Notes: generated by a model not told the origin, from the letters alone. Positions 1 through 9,028 are shown, counted from the stretch's first letter. The stretch: 49,723 nucleotides of DNA from Bacteroidota bacterium (GCA_947479085.1 CANJYB010000030.1:1-49723), one strand, 5' to 3'. Numbers and translations: made by a program.

Positions 1-270
1 AGTTTTTCCCCATCTTAGTTTTATCAAATACGATAGGCATTTCGCCTGTGTATCGTACTGTTTTGCTACATTTAGTATATTTGTTGACATTTTATTGATT
101 TTTAATATGTTATAAAGTTAGAAAATAATCTTAGGGATATGTGCGCAAACTATTATACATTTTTCAGATTGATATCCCCCTGGGCAATTGGGAATGACAG
201 ATTCTTGTTGATTAAGTAAGGGGCATAACACAATGATAATGAATCTTTAATAGGTGAGTTGTTAGGTGTT
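1..270. other. Left-edge intergenic stretch, no gene seen
   Basis: I see no convincing coding region or RNA gene here. The sequence is AT-rich and runs into the tandem array that starts near 271. Open frames that begin at 212 and 259 and cross the array are translations of repeat DNA on both strands, not genes. Confidence 0.5.
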
Positions 271-595
271 CGGTTAACACGGACCCGTTGTAGGTTAACA
301 CGCGCTCGTTGTAGGTTAACACGCGCCCGTTGTAGGTTAACACGCGCCCGTTGTAGGTTAACACGGACGCGTTGTAGGTTAACACGGACGAGTTGTACGT
401 TAACACGGACCCGTTGTAGGTTAACACGGACCCGTTGTAGGTTAACACGGACCCGTTGTAGGTTAACACGGACCCGTTGTAGGTTAACATGGACCCGTTG
501 TAGGTTAACACGCGCCCGTTGTAGGTTAACACGTGCCCGTTGTAGGCTAACACCTGCCCGTTGCAGGTTAACACGAACCCTTTGTAGGTTAACAA
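271..595. repeat. Tandem array A, 21-bp unit, about 15.5 copies
   Basis: A 21-bp unit is repeated head to tail. Each unit carries GTTAAC; the first is at 273, the next at 294 and the last at 588, so the phase is exact over the whole array (one copy has GCTAAC). The variable part of the unit is a short palindrome-like segment, ACGGACCCGT or ACGCGCCCGT. The period is a multiple of three, which keeps frames open on both strands and makes false repeat proteins. There are no spacers of CRISPR type. It is one of six arrays in the window with a 21-, 22- or 42-bp period. Confidence 0.95.
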
Positions 596-641
596 TGGTT
601 TTCGCTGCCTTTTCGTTATGTGGAGGACTAAAAACAGGGTG

Positions 642-669
642 GCGTCATTGCGAGGAACGAAGCAATCTC
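642..669. repeat. Dispersed REP-like palindromic element
   Basis: The motif CATTGCGAGGAACGAAGCAA has ATTGC and GCAAT arms around a purine-rich loop. From general knowledge, this kind of motif is scattered in the intergenic DNA of many bacterial genomes. Only one copy is visible here, just after array A, so its dispersed nature is recalled rather than shown by the window. Confidence 0.6.
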
Positions 670-773
670 TTGAAATACTGGTCAATAATTTGATTGCTTT
701 GGGTGAATCCTTTATTGTATTGTATTAATAATGGCGGTCATTTGAATTTTCAAAATACTCTTTTGACAATCTT

Positions 774-3700
774 TTATTTTTCATCAGAAGTTGAAATATT
801 ACTTTTATTCAATGCTGTTTGAATGGCCTTTACTTCCGCTCTTAATTCTTCTATGCTTTTGGTTTGGGCATTAATTTTATTATCCTGCTCTTCAATTATT
901 TTTTGTTGTTCTTTAATAGCTTGCACCAGTATTGGAGTTAACCCGATATAATTCATGGATTTGAAAGTAAACTGGTCCTCTTTATCTCCTTTAGGGCTTA
1001 TACCCTGTCCTACCAATTCAGGAAAAACATTTTCCACATCCTGCGCAATTAAGCCAATTTGTAAACTTTCCGGGAAATTCATTCGTTTGTATTGCTCGTC
1101 TTTTTTAAAAGTATAGGTTTTTGGTTCCAGTTTTAATACTTTATCCAATGCTCCGGTTAATGGTTGTATGTTTTCTTTAAATCGTTTGTCAGAAACATTG
1201 CTCCAGGTTCCTGTATAAGCCCCATTTCCGGAGCAGTATACACCATAAGTTGCTCCTCCCGAAGTTCCCATTACACCTGTTAGGCCTCCCGTAATTCCCA
1301 ATCCATAAACACCAATATATTTTCCAATCCCCTCGGTGCCGATACCATAATTAGTTGCAGTGTTACTGGTTTCTCCTTTTACACCCACCCCATCTGCTGA
1401 GCCCGTATATGTATTTTTAAAATACCCAACCTGATTTCCGCTTACATTAATAACATCGGTTACGTGCAGGGCGTAAAGAGGGGTAGTAAGACCAATACCC
1501 ACGTTAACCGCATAAGTGCCTGTTCCCCCAAGAACCATAGCATTACTTGCGCCAACAACAGCATTTGCGCCAATAGCACACGAATTAGAAAAATTTCCGG
1601 AGGCATCGGCATTAAATCCAAGAAAGGTATTGTTATTTCCACTATAAATACTTGCCCAGCCTGCCTGTGCGCCAATACAGGTATTTGTGGAGCCTGTGCT
1701 AAAGCTATACCCTGAATGGTCGCCCAAAAAGGTATTTAATCCACCAGTTATTATATTATATGCACCACTGTAAGAACCAATGATTGTATTATTGGTTCCA
1801 GTAGTATTTTGTGTTCCTGCAAAGGTTCCGATAAATGTATTATCCGTTCCAACAGTGTTTTTATATCCGGCAGAATATCCTCCAAAATAATTAAAACTCC
1901 CTGAACTGTTTTGATAACCAGCCCGATAACCAACAAATACATTTTCGGTACCAATTGTATTTTTATAACCTGCTTTAAGACCAACAAATGTATTTTGAAT
2001 GCCAGTCGAATTAGTATAACCTGCATTATTTCCCAGAAAAATATTATCAGTCCCTGTGGTATTAAAATATCCTGTACTGTCTCCCATAAAAAGATTATTA
2101 CTTCCTGAATTAGTTGTATATCCACTCACGTTACCAAAGAAGAGGTTATAATTTCCACTTGTATTACTAAATCCACTTTTGTTGCCGACAAATAGGTTGT
2201 TAATTCCTGTCTGGTTATTAAACCCGGCATAACTTCCCAACGCCACATTATTTATCTGGGTAGTATTGGGAGTGTTTCCATTTAGTGCATAATATCCTAC
2301 CGCCACATTATAGTTTCCTCCTTGATTTGAACCAAGGGCACCTAATCCAACTCCTGTATTTCCTTGTCCGGTGGTATTATTATTTAAAGCGATAAAACCA
2401 ACGGCTGTGTTTTCGATACCTGTATTAGTCAAAAGCGAGTTACTCCCTACAGCAGTATTCTTATTCCCGACAATATTTGCTTTTAAAGCCTGGTAACCGA
2501 TTGCAGTATTGCTGACCCCTGAAGTGTTAACCAACATGGCCTGATACCCCAAAGCGGTGTTGAATGTCCCTCCACCTGCATTTGTAACATTTAGTGTTTG
2601 ATACCCGAACCCTGTATTTGCATTTGCCGAATAATCAATATAGCCGGAAAGGTTATTATTTACTTTAAATGCTAAGGCACGGGCATCAGTAGTTCCTATA
2701 AAATTTGTACCCACCGTGGTACCTGCATTTCCGGTAATTGACCAGTTGTTACTGCTTGGACCTCCGCTTAAAGAAACCCATTCAGCTCCATCCCAATAAT
2801 AATGCCCGGGAGTAACAGCGTTCGGGCTTACCCCGGCAGAGGCTGTATTATATACCAATAAAGAGGTAAGGGGGGAAGTAACAGGACCTGCAACATTAGA
2901 AGCCGTGAGTGCAACTCTGGGAATTAATAAACCGGAGGAACTGCTGGTAATGTCTAATTTTGCACTCGCATCAGGAGCAGCAGTACCAATACCAACGTTA
3001 CCAGTATTGTTATTGTAAATAGAGGTTCCGGAAGCTGTCCATACACTGTTTATAGTTATTCCGGTTAAACTTAAACCGGTACCAACAGCAAAAAAGGAAG
3101 AAGGCGAAACCCATGAAGCATTACCCGTAGCGTTACCTTGCAAAACGTAACCAAGAGTTGCTCCGCTGGTCATTTGGAAATTTGTGGTTTTTGTACTTCC
3201 ATTTACATCCAATGTGGAAGCAGGAGCAATGGTTCCAATTCCCACATTTCCATTATTTAAAATTCGCATGCGCTCTGTCAAAACAGTACTTCCGTCAGGA
3301 ATATTAGAAAAAGCAATATCAGTAGGTAAATCACCAGCTCCTCCGGCAGCACCGCGTATAACAGCTATCTGTGCTTCTGCAGTAGTTTGGAGGTTATCTC
3401 CAAAATCTATCCGATTTAAAATGGTACCTGAAGTAGTTTGACTTGCCGTTTGGCGAAACATTGCTACAGCAGGGTTTCCTGCAGTGGTATTTCTTATTTC
3501 TAAGTCAGCGGTGGTTAAAGCTGTAGCAACTGAATTTATACCCACCTTACCTGCAAACATTCCCGCTAAATCGCCCGAAGCGCCATATACACCAAATGTA
3601 ACATTGCTTCCATTGTGATAACCTAAGTAACCTCTTGCGGGTGTATATGCACCATTCACAGCAAAACCCCCGGCACCATAATAAGTATTGGTAGTAGAGG

Positions 3701-4241
3701 CGGAAGTGATAGTTCCTGAAATAGCATTGGCTGCACTGGAGGAACTGTTTACTGATAATTTATCCGAGGGAGCATTGTTATTAATTCCAACATTTCCTCC
3801 GGAAGTAACTCTCATCGATTCTGAATTATTTGTTTTCACAATCCAATCGGCTGCATTTATACTACCTATCCATTCAGCAGGAGTGGCAGGCAATGTTCCT
3901 GTTAATGTATTTCCTGAAACAGCCCAACCGGAACTATTCGGGTTTAAATATACCCAGTTGGCGGTTGTGGTAAGACTGGTATTGTAATAAAAACCTTCTA
4001 TTCCATCCGTTTGATATACCACCAGTCCTTGTGCTACAGCAGGCAAAGGGCTCATAGCTGTTTTTTGAACCAAGGTTACCCTTGGTATTAACAAACCTAA
4101 TTTGGTTGCAAATGCCGAAACATCAACATCCAGCAATGCGGAAAGATTAGGTGTGGCGCCTGAATTGTTAATACCAACGTTTTGAGCTTTTAATTGAAAA
4201 GCTAAAAACAAAGCTATTAAGAGGAGTAAGAATTTCTTCAT
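774..4241 (-). CDS. Secreted tail-fibre-like adhesin with S74 intramolecular chaperone
   Basis: A 1155-residue protein that starts with a clear signal peptide (MKKFLLLLIALFLAFQLKAQ). The N-terminal half has repeated fibre-type segments of the form NVGIGTxAPxxxLD with nearby LLIPRV. Residues roughly 550-950 are a long series of GxxNTxxGxxAGxxN repeats, like the coiled beta-repeats of YadA-type adhesins and phage tail fibres. The C-terminus (SDKRFKENIQPL, GLIAQDVENVFPELV, then a coiled coil) is a peptidase S74 chaperone domain, known to drive trimerisation and usually to cleave itself off. A role as a trimeric surface fibre is inferred. No T9SS sorting domain is seen, so the export route after the Sec step is unclear. 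A minus-strand -7 element lies at 4342-4349. Confidence 0.85.
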   Translation of the reverse strand: MKKFLLLLIALFLAFQLKAQNVGINNSGATPNLSALLDVDVSAFATKLGLLIPRVTLVQKTAMSPLPAVAQGLVVYQTDGIEGFYYNTSLTTTANWVYLNPNSSGWAVSGNTLTGTLPATPAEWIGSINAADWIVKTNNSESMRVTSGGNVGINNNAPSDKLSVNSSSSAANAISGTITSASTTNTYYGAGGFAVNGAYTPARGYLGYHNGSNVTFGVYGASGDLAGMFAGKVGINSVATALTTADLEIRNTTAGNPAVAMFRQTASQTTSGTILNRIDFGDNLQTTAEAQIAVIRGAAGGAGDLPTDIAFSNIPDGSTVLTERMRILNNGNVGIGTIAPASTLDVNGSTKTTNFQMTSGATLGYVLQGNATGNASWVSPSSFFAVGTGLSLTGITINSVWTASGTSIYNNNTGNVGIGTAAPDASAKLDITSSSSGLLIPRVALTASNVAGPVTSPLTSLLVYNTASAGVSPNAVTPGHYYWDGAEWVSLSGGPSSNNWSITGNAGTTVGTNFIGTTDARALAFKVNNNLSGYIDYSANANTGFGYQTLNVTNAGGGTFNTALGYQAMLVNTSGVSNTAIGYQALKANIVGNKNTAVGSNSLLTNTGIENTAVGFIALNNNTTGQGNTGVGLGALGSNQGGNYNVAVGYYALNGNTPNTTQINNVALGSYAGFNNQTGINNLFVGNKSGFSNTSGNYNLFFGNVSGYTTNSGSNNLFMGDSTGYFNTTGTDNIFLGNNAGYTNSTGIQNTFVGLKAGYKNTIGTENVFVGYRAGYQNSSGSFNYFGGYSAGYKNTVGTDNTFIGTFAGTQNTTGTNNTIIGSYSGAYNIITGGLNTFLGDHSGYSFSTGSTNTCIGAQAGWASIYSGNNNTFLGFNADASGNFSNSCAIGANAVVGASNAMVLGGTGTYAVNVGIGLTTPLYALHVTDVINVSGNQVGYFKNTYTGSADGVGVKGETSNTATNYGIGTEGIGKYIGVYGLGITGGLTGVMGTSGGATYGVYCSGNGAYTGTWSNVSDKRFKENIQPLTGALDKVLKLEPKTYTFKKDEQYKRMNFPESLQIGLIAQDVENVFPELVGQGISPKGDKEDQFTFKSMNYIGLTPILVQAIKEQQKIIEEQDNKINAQTKSIEELRAEVKAIQTALNKSNISTSDEK

Positions 4242-4341
4242 TTTAATTTTTTTATAAAATTATACGTGGCGAACGATAATAGGTTTCATCTAAACTTATT
4301 AAGTTATTAACATTGAATAAATAACTTTGGACTAAGTAATA

Positions 4342-4349
4342 CAAAGCTA
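4342..4349 (-). promoter_or_regulatory. Bacteroidota -7 promoter element for the S74 adhesin
   Basis: On the minus strand this reads TAGCTTTG, matching TAnnTTTG. A TTTG lies only 15 bp further upstream, which is short for the -33 element. It would give a leader of about 95 nt before the start at 4241. Confidence 0.45.
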
Positions 4350-4408
4350 ATAAAATTATCAATTCAAAGCTTTTGTTACTTTTAAAAATTCAAAATGAAT
4401 GTATCTGC

Positions 4409-4439
4409 AAAAAAAAAGTCCCATATTGCTATGAGACTT
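4409..4439 (-). terminator. Intrinsic terminator after the YD-like repeat gene
   Basis: On the minus strand, AGTCTCATA pairs with TATGGGACT around a GCAA tetraloop (stem at 4416-4439), followed by a run of nine T (4409-4417 on the plus strand). It starts 26 bp downstream of the stop of the minus-strand gene that ends at 4465. Confidence 0.8.
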
Positions 4440-4464
4440 ATTTATTCTTGAAACTACTAAGATA

Positions 4465-6063
4465 CTATTGAATAATTATTTTTCTTGTTAAAATGGTTTT
4501 CCAATCTGCTGAACTGATGCGAATAAAATAAATACCATCCGATAAATTTCCCCTCTCAATAGTCGCTTGCTTTCCGGTAATCAAATCCTTTCTTACTTCT
4601 CTGCCAGTTACATCTGTTATTTGAATCATACCATTAATAAGTTCATCCTTTAAAACAATTATAGCGGACGATGAAAAAGGATTAGGTGAAACAAATAATT
4701 CATTATTTGTAATTGTATTGTTTAATAATCCTACAGTAAATGCAGGATGGTAATAGTTATAAGTAGAGTCTGAATTTAACCAGTTAGCCCCATCCCAAGA
4801 CTGGTTTACCAAACTAAGCTGGTTGTTGTACATATCATAACCCATAAAAGCCTGGGTGATATTTATCCAACCAAATCCATCCCACATTTGCGATATCTGG
4901 CTGGTTTGATTATTATTTGCATCGTAAGTATAAGCACCTTGGGAATCATTTACCAAAGTATTTCCGCTTCCTAACTGAAACAACCAGGTTAATTGATTAT
5001 TCGAAGCATCATAAGTGTAAGTATATGCATACACATAATCATAACTTGCTCCATTCCATGATTCAGATTGCTGACCGGTTAGGTTATTATTTGCATCAAA
5101 AGTATTGGTATCCAAAGAAACATTGTCCCAGAATATACCATTCCAACTTTGTATTTGCATCGTTAATGGATTATTGTTTACATCAAAAGTATATAAATAT
5201 TGAATCTGATTATCAAACCCAACACCGTTCCAAACCTGATCAACTTCGGATGTTTGATTGTTTGAAGCATCATAAGTAAAAACCATTTGAGAGTCATTGT
5301 CCCAACTGGAACCATTCCATAATTGTTTCAGGTTTGTTAATGTATTGAAGTTGCCATCATAGGTATAAGTGTATTGAATAGTATTATCCCATGATAACCC
5401 GTTCCAGGTTTGATCCACTTCAGTAGTTACATTATTATTGGCATCAATAGTATAAATGGCCTGAGAATCATTATCCCACAAAGTTCCGTTACCTATCTGG
5501 TAAGTCCAGCTGGTTTGGTTATTATTACCGTCATAAGTATAAGTATAATTGTATTGATTATCCCAGGCACTTCCGTTCCAGCTTTGGTAGCTTTGAGTTA
5601 AAATACGATTGGATGCATTATAAGTATTCGAACTCTGAGAGAAATTTTCCCACGCTGTTCCATTCCAATGCTGCGTAACCTGATTGATTAAATTATTATT
5701 TGCATCATAGGTATACATGTCCTGGTTTTGATTTTCCCATAAGGTGGTATCCATAAATTGCTGAACAGCCAACGTCTTATTAAGGTTAATATCATAGGTA
5801 TAAATCGTTTTAGTTGGTCGATACCAGATAAATGAAGTATCATTCCACACCCATGTATAGGTACTGTCCATTAAACCTGTAGTCAATGATTTAGATTGAT
5901 AGAAAGACGATTTTCGGGGCAAGAGCCTTTTCGAATGTTCTTTTTTATTCTCCTTGCCTAAAGAATGGTGAAAAGCCTGTAAAGGCTTTATAGGTTGGTG
6001 AGTTTGAGCTATGCCAACGCATATAAAACCCACAAATAAAGCGACTAGTAATTTTATTTTCAT
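4465..6063 (-). CDS. T9SS cargo with YD-like repeats
   Basis: A secreted protein of about 532 residues. I choose the ATG at 6063 because it gives a clean signal peptide (MKIKLLVALFVGFICVGIAQ) and because the -7 element at 6085-6092 puts the transcript start downstream of the alternative ATG at 6087. The middle is roughly eleven repeats of about 33 residues of the form WNGxxWDNxSQxxYTYDANNNxTS, resembling RHS/YD repeats without an RHS core. The last 75 residues (VSPNPFSSSAIIVL, GREV, LSDGIYFIRI, RKIIIQ) form a T9SS type A sorting domain. Surface attachment or release through T9SS follows from the family; a ligand cannot be named. Confidence 0.88.
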   Translation of the reverse strand: MKIKLLVALFVGFICVGIAQTHQPIKPLQAFHHSLGKENKKEHSKRLLPRKSSFYQSKSLTTGLMDSTYTWVWNDTSFIWYRPTKTIYTYDINLNKTLAVQQFMDTTLWENQNQDMYTYDANNNLINQVTQHWNGTAWENFSQSSNTYNASNRILTQSYQSWNGSAWDNQYNYTYTYDGNNNQTSWTYQIGNGTLWDNDSQAIYTIDANNNVTTEVDQTWNGLSWDNTIQYTYTYDGNFNTLTNLKQLWNGSSWDNDSQMVFTYDASNNQTSEVDQVWNGVGFDNQIQYLYTFDVNNNPLTMQIQSWNGIFWDNVSLDTNTFDANNNLTGQQSESWNGASYDYVYAYTYTYDASNNQLTWLFQLGSGNTLVNDSQGAYTYDANNNQTSQISQMWDGFGWINITQAFMGYDMYNNQLSLVNQSWDGANWLNSDSTYNYYHPAFTVGLLNNTITNNELFVSPNPFSSSAIIVLKDELINGMIQITDVTGREVRKDLITGKQATIERGNLSDGIYFIRISSADWKTILTRKIIIQ

Positions 6064-6084
6064 TTGATTTAACTTAGTTTGGAA

Positions 6085-6092
6085 CAAATATA
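6085..6092 (-). promoter_or_regulatory. -7 element upstream of the YD-like repeat gene
   Basis: It reads TATATTTG on the minus strand. With a transcript start about five bases after the final G, the leader would be about 17 nt before the ATG at 6063. It therefore decides the start codon of that gene. Confidence 0.55.
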
Positions 6093-6135
6093 GTTTAAAT
6101 TCTTTTTTGAACAGAAATTAGTTACACATAATTCT

Positions 6136-7218
6136 TTATACTCTCACACCCATCACCAGTATATCATCTATTTGTTCAATGTCATTGCGATATTCTGTGA
6201 TGAAATTATCCAAAGAAACACCTTGTTCCAACATAGGTTGTTTATGGATAGAAAGTAAAAGGTCCTTAAATCGTTTTCGTTTCAGTTTCTTTTGTTTCTC
6301 ATCCACTTCACCAAACTGATCAGAATATCCATCTGTAAAAAGGTAAATGGAGTCACCGCTATTTAACGTAAAAGTGTGATTGGTAAACGAATGGTAATTT
6401 TCATGCGTACCTATTGGCTGTTTATCACCCTTGGTTTCCAAAATCTCACCATTCACTATTCTCCATAATGGATTATTAGCTCCGGCCCATTCCAGTGTAT
6501 TTGTTTTTTTATTAAACGAACAAAGAGAAATATCCATCCCATCTCTTATCTCATCCTCACTCTTCGAAAAGTTCTCAATTACAATGGCCGCTGTTTTATC
6601 CAGAATTTTAGATGGTTTGGTTAATCCAAACTCTCTTACCGCACGATTCAATGCATTGTGACAAACCACGGAAACCATTGCACCTGGCACACCATGCCCG
6701 GTACAATCACAGGCAGCAAAAAGAATTAAATCTTCGTTTGCTTCCATCCAGTAAAAATCGCCTGCTACAATATCCTTGGGCTTATACACAATAAAAGAAT
6801 TGTTAAAACTTAAGCTAACGCTTTTGGGAGGAGGAAGTATTGCATTTTGAATACGCAAAGCATATTGAATAGACTTAGTAATTTCCTTGTTTTTGTTCTC
6901 TACCAGTTCTTTTTGTTTTATAATAACCTGATTATCCTTTTGCTTTCTTCTGAAACTCCTGAAGCTGACCACGGCAAGCAATATCATTAAGGCAAAACCA
7001 ACAAATAAAGAGTTACGTAAGTTATTTTGCTTTTGAATTTCCTGTTCCGCAAGCGCATCTTTTTTATTCTGTTCTATTTTTGCAATAGCATCCTTTTTTT
7101 GAAATTCAGAATTCATTTTCAACTCTGTAATTTTCTTAGCTGTTTCCGCACTATTGATAGTATCTAAAAGATTACGATATAATAATTCATTGTCGTACGC
7201 ATCTTTGTAATTACCCAT
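6136..7218 (-). CDS. 3' part of a TPR/SpoIIE (PP2C-type) phosphatase gene split by a frameshift
   Basis: This frame holds a membrane segment (NSLFVGFALMILLAVVSF), a short coiled coil and a complete SpoIIE-type PP2C phosphatase domain. The phosphatase motifs are intact: KPKDIVAGDFYW, CDCTGHGVPGAMVS, GMDISLCSF, LFTDGYSDQFGE and QIDDILVMGVRV. In related proteins a periplasmic TPR sensor precedes the membrane segment and the phosphatase acts in the cytosol in partner-switching signalling. Here the TPR part lies in another frame (7287 onwards). One missing A in the run at 7330-7336 explains the break. The ATG at 7218 is internal to the ancestral protein and may not be a real start. Confidence 0.75.
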   Translation of the reverse strand: MGNYKDAYDNELLYRNLLDTINSAETAKKITELKMNSEFQKKDAIAKIEQNKKDALAEQEIQKQNNLRNSLFVGFALMILLAVVSFRSFRRKQKDNQVIIKQKELVENKNKEITKSIQYALRIQNAILPPPKSVSLSFNNSFIVYKPKDIVAGDFYWMEANEDLILFAACDCTGHGVPGAMVSVVCHNALNRAVREFGLTKPSKILDKTAAIVIENFSKSEDEIRDGMDISLCSFNKKTNTLEWAGANNPLWRIVNGEILETKGDKQPIGTHENYHSFTNHTFTLNSGDSIYLFTDGYSDQFGEVDEKQKKLKRKRFKDLLLSIHKQPMLEQGVSLDNFITEYRNDIEQIDDILVMGVRV

Positions 7219-7286
7219 TTTAGCATTAAGTGTAGAAAGATTTCGATAGGCATCTTTTATTTTTTCAATATTTTTTATTTCTTTTC

Positions 7287-7811
7287 CTATCGCAATTGCT
7301 TTTTCGGAGTAATGAATGGCCTCCTTCCATTTTTTTCCTGCGAATAAATATCTGAAATATTCATGCCTGAATTTATTATCCCCTTTTTATCGCCCAGTTC
7401 TTCTTTAAGTCTTAACGAAGCCAAATAATTTTTTAAAGCATCTGCATTATTTCCCTGAGTTTGATGAATCCAGCCAATATTATTATACAACATGGCAAGC
7501 TGTTGCTTGTTATCCGACTTTTTAACTATAGCTAACGATGCACTATAATTATTTAATGCTTCAGAATATTCTTTTTTGTTTATATATATATTCCCGATAT
7601 TTTGGTAGGATTGTGAAATGATTGAAATATTATTAATTTCTTTTCCCAATTTTAAAGCCTTCTGATAATTTAACAAAGCTTCTTTTTTGTTACCCTGAGC
7701 CAAATATATACTTGCAATACTGGTGTAACAGTTTGCAATTATATATTTGTCTTTTATTTCTTCAGCAACAAATATATTAAAAACTAAGCTGGCGAAGTGT
7801 AAAAATTGCAT
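7287..7811 (-). pseudogene. 5' TPR part of the split TPR/SpoIIE phosphatase gene
   Basis: This frame encodes several TPR units (ANCYTSIASIYLAQGNKKEA, then SYQNIGNIYINKKEYSEA, LYNNIGWIHQTQGNNADA). The frame is open from 7946, but the segment 7812-7946 overlaps the plus-strand lipoprotein start and looks like a shadow; the first plausible ATG is at 7811. There is no convincing signal peptide, so the 5' end may also be lost. The frame ends at 7287 after a switch at the seven-base A run (7330-7336 on plus). With eight A, the sequence continues into a further TPR (KKWKEAIHYSEKAIAIGKEI) and joins the phosphatase part without a gap. Confidence 0.7.
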
Positions 7812-7868
7812 TTCGCTCAATTCTCTTAAACTCTCTTGTTGTGGAGGTGCCTTTCTCTCATTTTTTAT

Positions 7869-7876
7869 TACTTTTG
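7869..7876 (+). promoter_or_regulatory. -7 element directly before the TPR lipoprotein start
   Basis: TACTTTTG matches TAnnTTTG and ends five bases before the ATG at 7882. Using the offset seen at the SRP RNA gene, the transcript would start at or next to the ATG, so this mRNA would be leaderless. Confidence 0.5.
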
Positions 7877-7881
7877 CTTTT

Positions 7882-8904
7882 ATGGAAATAAAAAAACTTT
7901 TTATAACGGCTTCAATGGCTATTCTTATTTCTTTGGCTTCCTGCAATGTAGGTGGGGAAAAGAAAGAGACTCAAGTTACTGATACCACTTCAGTTAAAAC
8001 TCCTCAGGAATTAAAAGAACTAAACACCCTATTACTTGCAAACCCCGGAAATGCTGAACTTTTGAATAAAAGAGCCAAATATTATTTTAATAAAAACAAT
8101 TTTAATGATTGCCTTACCGATATTACTAATGCTATAAAAAGCGATTCTACTAAATCGGACTATTACCTCACATTATCCAACGTTTTGTTTGTCAATAATC
8201 AAACAGGTAAATCAAAAGAAGCACTTGAAAAAAGTATTAAGCTGGATGATAAAAATGTAGAAGCCATTCTTAAACTGGCGGAGTTATATTTATATGTCAA
8301 GAAAAATGATAAATCCATAGAGTACATTAATATGGCCCTTAAAATTGATAAGTACAATGCCAAGGCCTACTTTATGAAAGGAATGAATTTCAAACAAAAG
8401 CACGATACGGCCAAAGCAATTTCGAGTATGCAAACTGCCGTGGAACAAGACCAGCAATACTATAATGCCTATGTTCAGTTGGGACTTTTATGCGCAGCAA
8501 AACATAATCCGCTGGCTCCTCAATATTATAAAAACGCACTTCGTATAAACCCTAAAAGCACCGAAGCCTGGTATGATTTAGGTAAATATTATCAGGATGA
8601 AGGTGATTGGAACAATGCGCTGTCGTCTTATAATTCTTTATTAAGTATTGATCCTTCTTATAAATTTGCTCAATATAATATTGGCGTTGTTTATTTTACG
8701 GGGTTGAAAAAAAATTCTGACGCCATTGAACATTTTACCGAAGCAATTATTATCGACCCAAAATATGTAGCTGCTTATTATGCTCGTGGAGTAGTGTATA
8801 AAGAAATGAAAAATGCAAGAAAAGCTAAAGCTGATTTTGATGCCTGCATTGCTAATTCTCCTGATTATGAGCCCGCTTTGGAAATTTTGAAGGAAATGAA
8901 CTAA
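7882..8904 (+). CDS. TPR-repeat lipoprotein
   Basis: A 340-residue protein. I start it at the ATG at 7882, not at the upstream alternative at 7747, because this gives a lipoprotein signal (MEIKKLFITASMAILISLASC) with the lipid-modified cysteine at residue 21. The rest is about seven tetratricopeptide repeats (LNKRAKYYFNKNNFNDCLTD, IDKYNAKAYFMKGMNFKQKH, STEAWYDLGKYYQDEGDWNN and so on). Such proteins are scaffolds for other envelope proteins. It is far shorter than the T9SS TPR lipoprotein PorW/SprE, so I do not equate the two. It is divergent from the broken phosphatase gene. Confidence 0.85.
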   Translation: MEIKKLFITASMAILISLASCNVGGEKKETQVTDTTSVKTPQELKELNTLLLANPGNAELLNKRAKYYFNKNNFNDCLTDITNAIKSDSTKSDYYLTLSNVLFVNNQTGKSKEALEKSIKLDDKNVEAILKLAELYLYVKKNDKSIEYINMALKIDKYNAKAYFMKGMNFKQKHDTAKAISSMQTAVEQDQQYYNAYVQLGLLCAAKHNPLAPQYYKNALRINPKSTEAWYDLGKYYQDEGDWNNALSSYNSLLSIDPSYKFAQYNIGVVYFTGLKKNSDAIEHFTEAIIIDPKYVAAYYARGVVYKEMKNARKAKADFDACIANSPDYEPALEILKEMN

Positions 8905-8920
8905 CTTACCAAAGTATATA

Positions 8921-8997
8921 AAACTAAAAGGCCTCGCATTGCTGCGAAGCCTTGTAGTCAATAACCCAATCTAAACCTACTTTCAATAAATTTAGAT
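8921..8997 (-). ncRNA. Candidate small RNA with its own promoter and terminator
   Basis: On the minus strand a full promoter (9000-9028) is followed by a stem ATCTAAA/TTTAGAT, then a strong hairpin AAGGCTTCGCA/TGCGAGGCCTT with a GCAA tetraloop (8928-8953), then a T-rich tail. It could be read simply as a plus-strand terminator for the TPR lipoprotein, but the T tract lies on the minus-strand side. A second locus near 44.2 kb has the same plan and similar 5' stem sequence. I cannot assign it to a named RNA family. Confidence 0.55.
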
Positions 8998-8999
8998 TA

Positions 9000-9028
9000 C
9001 AAAGATAAACAACCTGTAGGTGACCAAA
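9000..9028 (-). promoter_or_regulatory. Minus-strand promoter of the candidate small RNA
   Basis: The -7 element TATCTTTG (9000-9007) and a -33 TTTG (9025-9028), both read on the minus strand, are separated by 17 bp, within the reported 17-23 bp range for flavobacterial promoters. There is no minus-strand ORF before 8905, so the promoter appears to serve an RNA. Confidence 0.6.

Noticed and set aside
271-595. CRISPR array
   Set aside because: The units are directly adjacent, with no spacers of unique sequence, and no cas genes are in the window. All six arrays fail the same test.
212-693. Open frames on both strands encoding heptad-like repeat proteins
   Set aside because: They are translations of the 21-bp array; the period is a multiple of three, so every frame stays open. 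There is no signal peptide, promoter or independent coding signal. The same holds for frames at 18058-18354, 26493-26868, 26977-27304 and 48216-48634.
5410-5601. Antisense ORFs over the repeat-rich secreted protein genes (for example 4917-5279 and 5410-5601)
   Set aside because: They overlap well-supported genes on the other strand and have only repeat-derived or low-complexity sequence.
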